DNA of 64,000 nt from Dyadobacter sp. CY345 (GTDB lineage: Bacteria; Bacteroidota; Bacteroidia; Cytophagales; Spirosomataceae): assembly GCF_021502725.1 (NCBI RefSeq), contig NZ_JAKFFS010000003.1, forward strand, positions 186,001-250,000, read 5' to 3'. Within the stretch, counting starts at the first letter, position 1. Every line of letters starts with the position of its first letter. Under the pieces are notes generated by a model. The model worked only from the letters and a program-made list of their open reading frames with translations. It made no database searches and was not told the origin of the DNA. Below are positions 8,106 to 17,200 of the stretch, piece by piece. Both the position numbers and the translations under genes were made by a program.

Positions 8106-9371
8106 CTACTTACCAGCCTCCTGCGTGGCATCCGTCAAATTATCCGTCACAATATTCTCCGTTTCCCTAACATTGGCAAAAGCATAATTCATCTTGTCCC
8201 GATTGAACTCGTTTTCGTTGTTAGCAAGCCAGATCGTCGCAACACCGTTCCCTATAATGTTAGTAATCGCACGCGCTTCTGACATGAAGCGATCAACTCC
8301 TAGTAATAATGCCAAACCTTCCAGTGGGATAACTTTTATGGCTGTTAACGTAGAGGCAAGCACGACAAATCCACTACCCGTAACGCCGGCTGCCCCTTTT
8401 GAAGTAACCATTAAAATACCAATTATAGAAAGGATTTGTCCGGCTGTCAAATGCACATTAAATACCTGCGCCAAAAAAATCGTGGCCATGGAAAGATATA
8501 TGGTTGTTCCGTCCAGATTGAACGAATATCCGGCCGGAATAACCAATCCAACAACAGGTTTTGAACATCCCATACGTTCCAGTTTTTCCATGACAGATGG
8601 AAGAGCCGCCTCAGACGAAGAAGTTCCTAAAACGATCAGCAACTCTTCACGAATATATTTCAGATAACCCCACATACTGATTTTGTACGAGCGGAGAATT
8701 AATCCTAAAACACCGAAAATGAAAATGGCCATGGTCAGATAAACTGTTCCCATCAGTTTTGCCAGGGGTAATAAAGTATGAATACCGTATTTCCCAATTG
8801 TAAACGCCATTCCTCCGAACGCACCGATCGGAGCGAAGATCATCACAATATGTAAAGCTTTAAAAACATATTTGGAAGCAAAACTGAGCCATTTTATAAT
8901 TACTTCCTTGCCAGAATATTTGCTCAAAACAGTTCCCAGAACCAGCGAAGCAACCAGGACCTGCAAAGTAATATTATCCAGAAAAAATTGAAGCCAACTG
9001 AAATCATTCACCTTGGAGGCATAAACTGAAATATCACCTTTTTGAAGATTTGTGGTAACCACGCCATCGCCTGGTCGAAGGATATTGGCAACGATGACGC
9101 CTACGATAAGCGCCATGGTTGTTACTACTTCGAAATAAAGAAGCGCTTTTGCACCAACCTTACCAACTTTTTTCAAATCACCCATGCCAATAATCCCCAA
9201 AGTGATGGTCAGGAAAATGATGGGATTGATGAATAATTTAACGATTGAAATAAAACCTTTGCCCAGAACATCCATTTTTACTGCGGTTTCAGGATCATAA
9301 TGACCCAGCAAGGCACCAGCTGTAATGGCGGTAAGAACCCAAAATGTCAGGTTGGTAAATAGCTTCTTCAA
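8106..9371 (-). CDS. dctA: Dicarboxylate/amino acid:cation symporter (DctA-like, DAACS family)
   Basis: A 421-residue inner-membrane transporter with about eight membrane helices and two re-entrant loops. Family hallmarks are visible: the serine-rich loop TSSSEAALPS, the motif GYSFNLDGTTIYLSMATIFLA split over helix 7, and SKGAAGVTGSGFVVLASTL. The GYSFNLDGT form and the neighbouring GCSKPVVGLVIP favour C4-dicarboxylate uptake over glutamate, but substrates within this family cannot be fixed from sequence alone. It stands alone on the minus strand, divergent from the heme operon, with a 244 bp gap between them. Confidence 0.8.
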   Translation of the reverse strand: MKKLFTNLTFWVLTAITAGALLGHYDPETAVKMDVLGKGFISIVKLFINPIIFLTITLGIIGMGDLKKVGKVGAKALLYFEVVTTMALIVGVIVANILRPGDGVVTTNLQKGDISVYASKVNDFSWLQFFLDNITLQVLVASLVLGTVLSKYSGKEVIIKWLSFASKYVFKALHIVMIFAPIGAFGGMAFTIGKYGIHTLLPLAKLMGTVYLTMAIFIFGVLGLILRSYKISMWGYLKYIREELLIVLGTSSSEAALPSVMEKLERMGCSKPVVGLVIPAGYSFNLDGTTIYLSMATIFLAQVFNVHLTAGQILSIIGILMVTSKGAAGVTGSGFVVLASTLTAIKVIPLEGLALLLGVDRFMSEARAITNIIGNGVATIWLANNENEFNRDKMNYAFANVRETENIVTDNLTDATQEAGK

Positions 9372-9510
9372 GTTTACGAGTGTTAAGGAATAAAGTTACA
9401 GGAAAAAATTTGCTGCGGCGATTCAAAAAGGTTGCGGTTGATAGTCAAGATACGATATAAAAGCACTTTTCAATAAACACAAAGTACAGAAAACTATTTT
9501 TTTGTTATTG

Positions 9511-9527
9511 TTTATACTTGGTCTAAA
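9511..9527. promoter_or_regulatory. 17-bp palindrome, candidate Fur/DtxR-type operator before heme operon
   Basis: TTTATAC (9511-9517), spacer TTG, GTCTAAA (9521-9527): the arms match at six of seven positions and AT pairs extend outward. A TAnnTTTG-type -7 element, TATATTTG, follows at 9536-9543, so the palindrome covers the -16 to -25 zone of a likely promoter. The site lies about 90 bp before the first gene of the heme operon. Iron-dependent repression is the inference; which regulator binds cannot be told. Confidence 0.5.
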
Positions 9528-9615
9528 TAAAATTGTATATTTGTCAGCATAAACTTTTGATGAAATAGTTTCCGGAATATTTAATCCATCTCAGGGCACT
9601 TAATACAAGGTACTT

Positions 9616-9963
9616 ATGCATAATTCCACGCACGATTATTCGTCATTACGGATTTTAAGTCAGTCGCAAAACGGTTATATTGGTCAGTGCTGCTGCTGTG
9701 ACCATTACAATTTCGTATTTGGGAATGTGCTTTTCATTTTTTCCGAAGATGGCCTGAACGGGTTTCATTCAGTCCTTTATGATGAGCATCAATTGCATAC
9801 GATGAAAACTGCTCTACCGCATGGAAGAAACCATCTTTTGCCATCGCCCATCTCAAATTTTATGCTCTCTTTCAACGATGAGGAAGTCGAAGAGATAAAA
9901 GGACTTTTTCAGGAAACGTTACTTGCACTAGAGATCGACCAGATATTTTCACGTAAAAAATAA
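9616..9963 (+). CDS. Small protein with four consecutive cysteines, leading the heme operon
   Basis: A 115-residue soluble protein with no signal peptide. Residues 25-28 are CCCC followed by DH (GQCCCCDHYNFVFGN), an uncommon cluster able to bind metal, heme or a Fe-S centre. The rest includes PHGRNHLLPS and an acidic helical tail (FNDEEVEEIKGLF). I recall similar Bacteroidota proteins under DUF6686 but could not check. Its stop overlaps the HmuT start by one base (TAATG), so it is cotranscribed and probably translationally coupled with heme import. Function unknown; a role in heme or iron handling is inference from position. Confidence 0.75.
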   Translation: MHNSTHDYSSLRILSQSQNGYIGQCCCCDHYNFVFGNVLFIFSEDGLNGFHSVLYDEHQLHTMKTALPHGRNHLLPSPISNFMLSFNDEEVEEIKGLFQETLLALEIDQIFSRKK

Positions 9964-10823
9964 TGTTAACAATCATGCGTATAACGATTTTATCCAGAGT
10001 GAGTTCTGTGTTAATTTTCAGTTTTTTCCTGCTACTAAATCCTAACCTTATTATTGCGGCGAAATCTCAACGTATCGTTTCTGTTAGCGGTACTTTGAGC
10101 GAAATTCTCGTTGGTTTAGGTTTGGAATCACAAATCGTCGGGGTAGATGTTACGAGTACTTATCCAGCCTCTATGGAAAAGTTGCCGAAAGTAGGACATA
10201 ACAGAAGCATTTCAGCAGAAGGCATTTTGGCATTAAACCCGGATGTGATTGTTACCAGTGACCAGAGCATGATGTCTGCAAGTGTGCTAAAACAGCTGAA
10301 TAGTACCGGAAAAAAGGTTGTCACATTTAAACAGGAATTTTCTGAGGAAGGCACAATTAGTCTGATCCGGGAGGTAGGAGCCTATTTTAATGCAAAACCG
10401 CAGGCGGAAAAAATGATTAAATCTTTAAAAGCGGATATGGCAAAACTCCCAAAAACAGCCGCACCCAAAAAACTGCTTTTCATTTACGCCAGGGGAACAG
10501 GAACCTTGATGGTTTCTGGAAAAAACACATCGCTGGACAAAATGTTCTCTTTGATCGGCCATAAAAATGCTGTAACAGATTTTACAGATTTCAAGCCTCT
10601 AACTTCTGAATCACTGTTAGCTGCAAATCCTGATGTGCTTGTTTTATTTTCAAGCGGTTTGGAAAGTGTCGATGGAATCGATGGATTATTGAAAGTGCCA
10701 GGTATTGCGTATACCAATGCAGGTAAAAATAGAAAAATTGTATCGATGGATGGCCAGTATCTTACCGGATTTGGTCCGCGTTTGGGAAAGGCAGCTTTGG
10801 AATTAGCTCAAAAGGTTAAGTAA
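9963..10823 (+). CDS. hmuT: Hemin ABC transporter substrate-binding protein
   Basis: A 286-residue periplasmic binding protein of the FhuD/BtuF fold. A signal peptide (FFLLLNPNLIIAA) is followed by QRIVSVSGTLSEILVGLGLE and LNPDVIVTSDQ, typical of HmuT/PhuT heme binders that carry heme from the outer-membrane receptor to the permease. Two starts are possible, 9963 or 9975; the first overlaps the previous stop (TAATG) and is preferred. The ending, GQYLTGFGPRLGKAALELA, matches the family. Its stop again overlaps the permease start. Confidence 0.88.
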   Translation: MLTIMRITILSRVSSVLIFSFFLLLNPNLIIAAKSQRIVSVSGTLSEILVGLGLESQIVGVDVTSTYPASMEKLPKVGHNRSISAEGILALNPDVIVTSDQSMMSASVLKQLNSTGKKVVTFKQEFSEEGTISLIREVGAYFNAKPQAEKMIKSLKADMAKLPKTAAPKKLLFIYARGTGTLMVSGKNTSLDKMFSLIGHKNAVTDFTDFKPLTSESLLAANPDVLVLFSSGLESVDGIDGLLKVPGIAYTNAGKNRKIVSMDGQYLTGFGPRLGKAALELAQKVK

Positions 10824-11935
10824 TGTTTGAAGAAGAAACCATAACGAAAGAAGAGACCAAAGTATCTCAAAAAGCTGGTCAGCATTTCAAAAAGCCACTC
10901 TCACCGGGCTGGGTTATCCTGATTTTGGGTGTTGCGTTACTGCTTTGCACATTATTTTCAGTAAGTACCGGCGCATTGAAAATCTCTTATGCTGAGATAG
11001 CAGAAATTGTAGCCCATAAAATTGGCCTTGTTGAAACGCCGGTTTTGGAAGAGCAAAAATCAATCGTTTTCTGGGTGATCCGTTTGCCGAGAGTTTGTCT
11101 GGGAATATTGGTAGGGGCAGGTTTAGGTATCGCCGGAGCCGCTTTGCAAGGTTTGTTTCGAAATCCGATTGCAGATGCCACATTGATTGGGGTTACTTCC
11201 GGTGCCTCGCTTTTTGCGGTGATTGTGATCATGATCAACATAAAATTTTTCGGAATTATTAATGAATTTGCTGGTGCCTATACACTTTCTTTTGCAGCTT
11301 TTGTCGGTGCGGCTCTGACGACTCTGATAGTTTATCAGCTTTCCAAAATGACAGGCGATGGTGGCGTAACGACGATGCTCTTATGTGGCATTGCGATAAA
11401 CGCTTTTGTCGGCGCGCTTACAGGCCTTATGACCTACCTGGCAACGGATGAACAATTGAGAACAATAACTTTCTGGACGCTGGGAAGCCTGGGAGGAGCA
11501 AACTGGACCACTGTTATTGCTGTTGCTCCGTTTGTAGGGATCAGCATCTTATTTATGCCTTACCTCGCAAAATCACTGAATCTTCTGGTTTTAGGCGAAA
11601 GCCAGGCCGCTCATTTGGGGGTTAACATGAAAATTTTAAAACGGTCGGTTATCATACTGGCGACATTGGCGGTTGGTTCTTCGGTGGCAGTAGCTGGAAC
11701 AATAGGATTTGTCGGACTGGTAGTCCCGCATATTATCCGAAGTGTTTTTGGACCAGATAATAGATATCTTCTTGTAGGTTCTGCCTTTGGCGGGGCGATC
11801 GTGCTGACGCTCGCCGATACAATTTCAAGAACGATTGTCGCTCCGGCAGAACTCCCGATTGGTATTCTGACAGCCATTTTGGGCACTCCGTTTTTCATTT
11901 ATCTTCTGTGGAATCAAAAACGTAGCCGTGTATGA
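10823..11935 (+). CDS. hmuU: Hemin ABC transporter permease (FecCD family)
   Basis: A 370-residue inner-membrane permease with about ten hydrophobic helices after a 35-residue hydrophilic start. FecCD hallmarks include WVIRLPRVCLGILVGAGLGI, GAALQGLFRNPIADATLIG, the coupling-helix stretch near LGVNMKILKR, and VGLVVPHIIRSVFG. Start and stop overlap the flanking genes (TAATG before, ATGATG after), so HmuT-U-V form one transport complex made in step. It moves heme from HmuT across the inner membrane. Confidence 0.9.
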   Translation: MFEEETITKEETKVSQKAGQHFKKPLSPGWVILILGVALLLCTLFSVSTGALKISYAEIAEIVAHKIGLVETPVLEEQKSIVFWVIRLPRVCLGILVGAGLGIAGAALQGLFRNPIADATLIGVTSGASLFAVIVIMINIKFFGIINEFAGAYTLSFAAFVGAALTTLIVYQLSKMTGDGGVTTMLLCGIAINAFVGALTGLMTYLATDEQLRTITFWTLGSLGGANWTTVIAVAPFVGISILFMPYLAKSLNLLVLGESQAAHLGVNMKILKRSVIILATLAVGSSVAVAGTIGFVGLVVPHIIRSVFGPDNRYLLVGSAFGGAIVLTLADTISRTIVAPAELPIGILTAILGTPFFIYLLWNQKRSRV

Positions 11936-12720
11936 TGAAGGTTGAAAATATTCAGTTTGCTGTTAAGAATAGATCCCTTTTGCAGGATATTAGTTTCGAG
12001 GCAAAGCCGGGGGAGTTCTGGGCGATTGTTGGTGCCAACGGTGCCGGGAAATCGACATTGATGAAACTTTTGGCAAAAGAATTGTCGCCAACGTCCGGTA
12101 AGATTTCTCTCCGTGGGAAAGATTTAAAAAGATTAAGTTTAAAAGAACTGGCGAAAAAAAGAGCAGTACTGGCGCAGCAAAATGTCATCACGCTTTCCTT
12201 TACTGTGCATGAAATCGTTCTGATGGGCCGTTATCCTTTTTATGATTCCAAGCCGTCGCAGCGGGATTTGTCTATCGTTGATCATTGTCTGCAAAAAGTG
12301 GGAATCGTCCATTTTAAAGACAGGTTATACCCGACGCTTTCGGGAGGTGAACAACAAAGGGTTCAGTTAGCCAGAACTTTGGCACAGATCTGGGAAGTGA
12401 AAGAAGGGCTTATTTTACTGGATGAGCCTACTTCCGGAATGGATTTACTGCATCAGTATGAAACCTTCCAGCTAGCCAGAGAAATGACGCAAAAAGGTTA
12501 TGGGGTCATTGCAGTGGTTCATGATCTCAACTTTGCCCTGCAATATGCAGACCGTATTTTGATGTTGAAAAATGGCAAAATGTTTGCGATTGGAACACCG
12601 GCCGAAGTTCTTACGGGTGACCATATCCGGGATGCTTTTGGTGTTTCGGTCAGAATAATCCAGCCGGATGATACGCCGTTCCCGGTGATCATTCCTAAGG
12701 TTAGTCCTATTATGGTTTAA
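11932..12720 (+). CDS. hmuV: Hemin ABC transporter ATP-binding protein
   Basis: A 262-residue ABC ATPase. Motifs: Walker A GANGAGKSTLMK, Q-loop in LAQQNVI, signature LSGGEQQRVQLA, Walker B LILLDEPTS, and the switch histidine in AVVHDLN. This is the cytoplasmic motor of the HmuTUV heme importer. The gene starts inside the last codons of hmuU. Length is normal for the family, with nothing missing. Confidence 0.92.
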   Translation: MMKVENIQFAVKNRSLLQDISFEAKPGEFWAIVGANGAGKSTLMKLLAKELSPTSGKISLRGKDLKRLSLKELAKKRAVLAQQNVITLSFTVHEIVLMGRYPFYDSKPSQRDLSIVDHCLQKVGIVHFKDRLYPTLSGGEQQRVQLARTLAQIWEVKEGLILLDEPTSGMDLLHQYETFQLAREMTQKGYGVIAVVHDLNFALQYADRILMLKNGKMFAIGTPAEVLTGDHIRDAFGVSVRIIQPDDTPFPVIIPKVSPIMV

Positions 12721-12767
12721 ATAAATTCGAATAAAATAAATATCTCCGTATCAAATAACCATTCACT

Positions 12768-13811
12768 ATGAAGACATTAGTAGCGTCTAACCGTGCTGCC
12801 CTGAAAGAAAGCTGGGCAGAATTTAAAGTCCAAAATCCTAAGACACGCATTCGTGACGCGGCAAGGGAATTGGATACCACGGAGGCAGATTTACTGGCCA
12901 CTGGGCTTGGTGAAAATATAATTTTGCTCGAAGGAGATTTTCGCGAATTACTAAAAGAAATTCAAACCCTGGGTTATGTAATGGCACTTACGCGTAATGA
13001 CCATGTAGTGCATGAGCGCAAAGGTGTTTATGAAAATGTGTCTTTCAATAATCATGTCGGTTTGGTTTTAGGCCCGGATATTGACCTGAGATTGTTTCTT
13101 GGCGACTGGAAGTTTGGTTTTGCCGTTCATGAGGGAGATCGTTACAGCTTGCAGTTTTTCAATAGTTTCGGTGATGCGGCACATAAAATTTACCTGACTG
13201 AGCAAAGCAACAAAGAAGCCTATGACGCTTTGGTAGAAAAGTACCGCGCAGCAGATCAGGACGGAATGGCATTAACTGCCGCAAAGCCAGATAAAAAAGC
13301 GGAGGAGCCGGCCGGTGACATTGACACAGTGGCATTCCAGTCAGAATGGTTGAATTTGAAAGATACGCATGAGTTTTTCGGACTTTTACGTAAATACAAA
13401 TTATCAAGAAAAGAAGCACTTCGCCACGCGCCGGTGGGATATGCTTATCAGATCAAACCCGAAAGTATGAAAGCTGTTTTTGATGCAGCTTCGGAAACGG
13501 AATTGCCGATTATGGTTTTTGTATCAAACCCAAACTGTATTCAAATCCACACCGGACCGATCAATAAGATATTTGTTATGGGCCCCTGGTTAAATATTAT
13601 GGATCCGGCCTTCAACCTGCATTTGCGTGAAGATGCAATCGATGAAGCATGGGTTGTTAAAAAACCAACAGAAGACGGGATTGTTACGGGGATTGAACTA
13701 ATTGATAAAGAAGGTGTTATGTTTAATCAGTTTTTTGGAAAACGTAAACCAGGTTCACCAGAATTGACGGCGTGGTCAGAATTGATTGAGGAAGCCGTGG
13801 TAAGGAAATAG
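12768..13811 (+). CDS. hmuS: Heme-binding/degrading factor of the HmuS/HemS family
   Basis: A 347-residue cytoplasmic protein made of two similar halves (about 30-165 and 190-340), as in HemS, PhuS and ChuS. The expected axial heme histidine is H201 in KDTHEFFGLLRKYKLSR. These proteins receive heme from the ABC importer and pass it to or act as a heme-degrading enzyme. It sits 47 nt after hmuV, last in the operon. No TonB-dependent heme receptor, HmuY or heme oxygenase gene is adjacent. A strong terminator-like hairpin follows at 13991. Confidence 0.9.
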   Translation: MKTLVASNRAALKESWAEFKVQNPKTRIRDAARELDTTEADLLATGLGENIILLEGDFRELLKEIQTLGYVMALTRNDHVVHERKGVYENVSFNNHVGLVLGPDIDLRLFLGDWKFGFAVHEGDRYSLQFFNSFGDAAHKIYLTEQSNKEAYDALVEKYRAADQDGMALTAAKPDKKAEEPAGDIDTVAFQSEWLNLKDTHEFFGLLRKYKLSRKEALRHAPVGYAYQIKPESMKAVFDAASETELPIMVFVSNPNCIQIHTGPINKIFVMGPWLNIMDPAFNLHLREDAIDEAWVVKKPTEDGIVTGIELIDKEGVMFNQFFGKRKPGSPELTAWSELIEEAVVRK

Positions 13812-13848
13812 ACTTATTTCACTAAATTCTCAAATACGTTTTAATAAA

Positions 13849-13917
13849 ATCCCAGCGGGATATCCTGTTTATAGAAACATGCAAATATGAAAATCTTCTA
13901 TGGACTCCGTAGGAGTC
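13849..13917. repeat. Two short palindromes after hmuS, possible dispersed repeat
   Basis: The gap 13812-14204 (393 bp) holds no gene. It starts with two inverted repeats: ATCCC-AGC-GGGAT (13849-13861) and GACTCC-GTA-GGAGTC (13903-13917), joined by an AT-rich spacer. They resemble intergenic repeats I recall from other Bacteroidota genomes, but only one copy occurs in this window, so repetition is unproven. Confidence 0.35.
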
Positions 13918-13990
13918 GCCTGTTCAGGGGTTAAAGTGATTAAAACGCTGTTTTGAAGACAATATATAATTTCGCCATAGTGATTTAAAT

Positions 13991-14022
13991 GGGCTGTCTC
14001 GTTTCGGGACAGTCCTTTTTTT
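13991..14022 (+). terminator. Rho-independent terminator after the heme operon
   Basis: Stem GGGCTGTC/GGACAGTCC with loop TCGTTTC, followed by seven or more T on the plus strand. It would end transcripts of the hmu operon about 180 bp after hmuS. Confidence 0.75.
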
Positions 14023-14046
14023 ATATCGATTCTGGGATGGTTTTTA

Positions 14047-14114
14047 CCGGTCGGACGGCGAAAAAGCCGTCCGACCGGAGGCCCGTCCGACGGTTTTTTC
14101 TACCGTCGGACGGG
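14047..14114. repeat. Paired GC-rich hairpins, repeat family locus 1
   Basis: Hairpin A: 13-bp perfect stem, 14047-14059 with 14066-14078 (CCGGTCGGACGGC), 6-nt A-rich loop. Hairpin B: 13-bp perfect stem, 14082-14094 with 14102-14114 (CCCGTCCGACGGT), 7-nt T-rich loop. The same pair recurs in reverse order at 40071-40219. Both loci are between convergent genes. The GC content contrasts with the AT-rich surroundings. Just beyond, 14141-14153 and 14162-14174 are near-identical 13-mers (TGCGTCCATTGCG, TGCATCCATTGCG). Confidence 0.75.
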
Positions 14115-14204
14115 TAATAATGGATGGAACGACTAATTTTTGCGTCCATTGCGAAACCTATTGCATCCATTGCGCCGGGCCGCCGGAGCGGTTGACGAAA
14201 GCCG

Positions 14205-17200
14205 CTACTCAACCTTCACCTTCCCTCCACCCGAATAACTTCTAAATTCTCCTTGATACATCGCATCGGCCGCTGCAGGGCCAGCAGTAAACGTTCCTTT
14301 TGAAACAACCCTGACCTGGTAATAAAATGATTTTTCCCTTTTTTCAGCCGTTGTAAAAAAGTGGATCCTGTCATCACGGATATCGAAATAAGTTGGTACG
14401 GCTGCATTTTTGATCCAGGGCATATCACGAGGATCAGTGAGGCGGGGATTCTCAATTTCAAAACCAGCCGGCAATAAATCGGTAATAACAACATTTTCAA
14501 TTGGTAAACCATTGGTACTCAAAAGTGACAATTTTACTACAACCAGATCATTCTGATGTAAGGTTGTTACCGGTTTTCCATCCCTGGTCAAATATTGTCT
14601 GCGGATACTCATTCCCAGATCTTCCTGCGTAAATGCTCCCGTAGGAGACATCCCCTCTGACTGTGCAAACCAATACAAATCACCTTTCCCTTGTGTCGAT
14701 ACAGTCAATTTCTGGTTATTGATACCTTTGGCAAGCTTCAACTCCTTACCATCAAAACCTGCAATTTTTTTACCATTGACGCTAACTGCGCCGGTAACTG
14801 TGGAAGCGGAAGTTTTCTTCGCAATTTTCCCTAGTGCCAAAACTGCAAAACTTGCCTCCTGTGTATTAATGTATGGAGTGGATTTAATTGCTGTGGAAAG
14901 TTGCCGCCCGAGTGATGTTATTTGCAGATTGTCACCATCCGTTTCCAGTAAAGTATTCAAAACCAGTCCCAGATTTCTCAGCGGAGAAGAATAACTATCA
15001 TCGGAAACTATACTTCCGTTTTGATAAGCATAATTTTTCGGTAAAATGGCTCCGAAACTTCGTGTATCGCCAATTAATTGAAACGCGCCTGCCAGTAAAT
15101 AACGTGCGTCCAGGGTCAGCAATTGAAGGTTTTGTTTGTAATAATTCATTGCAGCCCGGTTAGGAGATCCGGCCAGAGAAAGTACATATAAAGAATAAAT
15201 AGCTTCCCTTCGGGCGACTGTTTTTCGGACCTGCGTTACAGATTCTTTTGGCAAACTGTTATTCGTACTGACAATCGCAATTTCTCTTGTTGCTGTCGTG
15301 CCGGTTTTAGACGTGAGATAATCGATTGATTTACTGAGCGTTTTAGGATTTATTTCAAATCCCGCCCTGCGTGCTTCTTCCATAAAATGAACGGCATAAG
15401 CGGTTGTCCACCAGTCGTCGGTTAAGGAGCCTGGCCACATAACCGCTCCCCCGTTGAATAATTGCTGGGACTCAATTTTACGAAGAGCCTGCTGAACATT
15501 GGTAACCGGATTAAAATCACTTTCTCCTGTTTTGACCAGATAAACCGGTGTTGCCATGGCTTTGGTCAAGTCGGCAAAGTAGAGTTGCGGGAAAGCTTTT
15601 GAAATAGTTTGTTCCAGACAGCCATATGGGTATCCCAATAATGTCGATAAAGCCTTTCCTCCGCCGGCAACCAAAGGTGAGCGGCTCAATATAACCTGGC
15701 TGCTGCTGGTCGCTGGAATAAAGTTATTGGCAAGATTTATTATCCCTTGCTGTCCGCCAGCGATCAATCCTGAGCTGCTTGTTTTTAATAAAGGAGAAGC
15801 CGGACGAACGCTGATATCCGTTTGCTGCGTGAATGTTTCTCCAAACGCATTCACTTTTACCGTCACTTTTCCGATGCCAATTGCTTGTGCGGCTTTTAAA
15901 GAAAATACTGCCCTTGATTCCTTTCCGGCAGGAATGACGATTTTCTGAACAATCGGCGCGATTCCGGTATTCAGCGGACCGCTCACCTGCAAAGTAACCG
16001 TTGCATTCGTTGATTTTTGTTCTGTATTACTGATATTTACAGGTAAAACAAGCTCGTCGCCCGGACTTAAAAAGCGGGGTAATCCTGCGCTGATCACAAC
16101 TGGATCAGCCACTTTCATATTTTTTGTGGCCGACCCAAAAGCGTTATCCTTGTAAGCAACAGCCATTATTCTTAAATCTCCACTAAATTGTGGGATGTTG
16201 ATATCAAAGGTGGCTTCTCCGCTCCCGTTTGTCATTAATTGACCGCTCCAAAATGATACCAGCTCCGTTCTTCCATTGCTTAACGGATTAATACGTTTTT
16301 CGAGATCATAACCATCACCACCAAAACTGGATGTGCCGGAAATGTTTAATTCCGGAAATAATAAGGCATACAAGTTATGACTGGAAACTTCCAGGGCACG
16401 TTTTTGATAAAAATATCCGTGAATATCCGGCGTCTTAAAATTCTTGATCTGTAAAATTCCCTCGTCCACAACCGCTATGGTCACCTGCGTATTGGGTTGC
16501 GTTTTTACACGGATTTGCTGTTTAATTTTTGATCGTGATTTATCCACAGACGTTATCGAAACTGCCAGATTTCGTTTTGCATCTTCCACCAGAACGGGGA
16601 TGAAACCATTGGCTACGGTTAGCGGAAGATCCGAATTATCAAGCGGGCGTATCAACGTTGCAGTGACAAATACGTTGGGCAAATGCTCCTCTTTCAAACC
16701 TAATTTCAATTCCGCTGCTTTTTTTTCTGTCGTCAGAACATGGTGCTCCAAAACATGATTTCGCTCGACAGTAACCAATAATCTTCCGTCAAACGGAGTT
16801 TTGAATAAAACTTTCGCCGTTTCGCCGATTTTGTACTTTGGCTTATCTGTTTCCATCAAAACTCTCCCTTCATTACTAACCTCGAATGAGGAGTATTGCG
16901 TAAATCCGGAGCCATAAGCGTAAAAATTGGCGACACTATAATGGGCTGCATCTGGCCTGCGAATTCTCACTTCATATTCTCCGGAAACGGTCGGAACATA
17001 ACGAAATGTATTCCGTCCGTTGGCCAAATTCAATAAGTTTGAATAAACAATTTTTTCACTTTTTCTTGAGGTATAGGTTAGCTGCTCATTTTTCTTTTCC
17101 ACCACCGTCTGATATTCCAGACGAACAACTTCCACTTTTGCTTTGCTACCGTTTTGCAATGTTCCTTTACTGTTAACACCCACAACTTCAATTGGAATCG

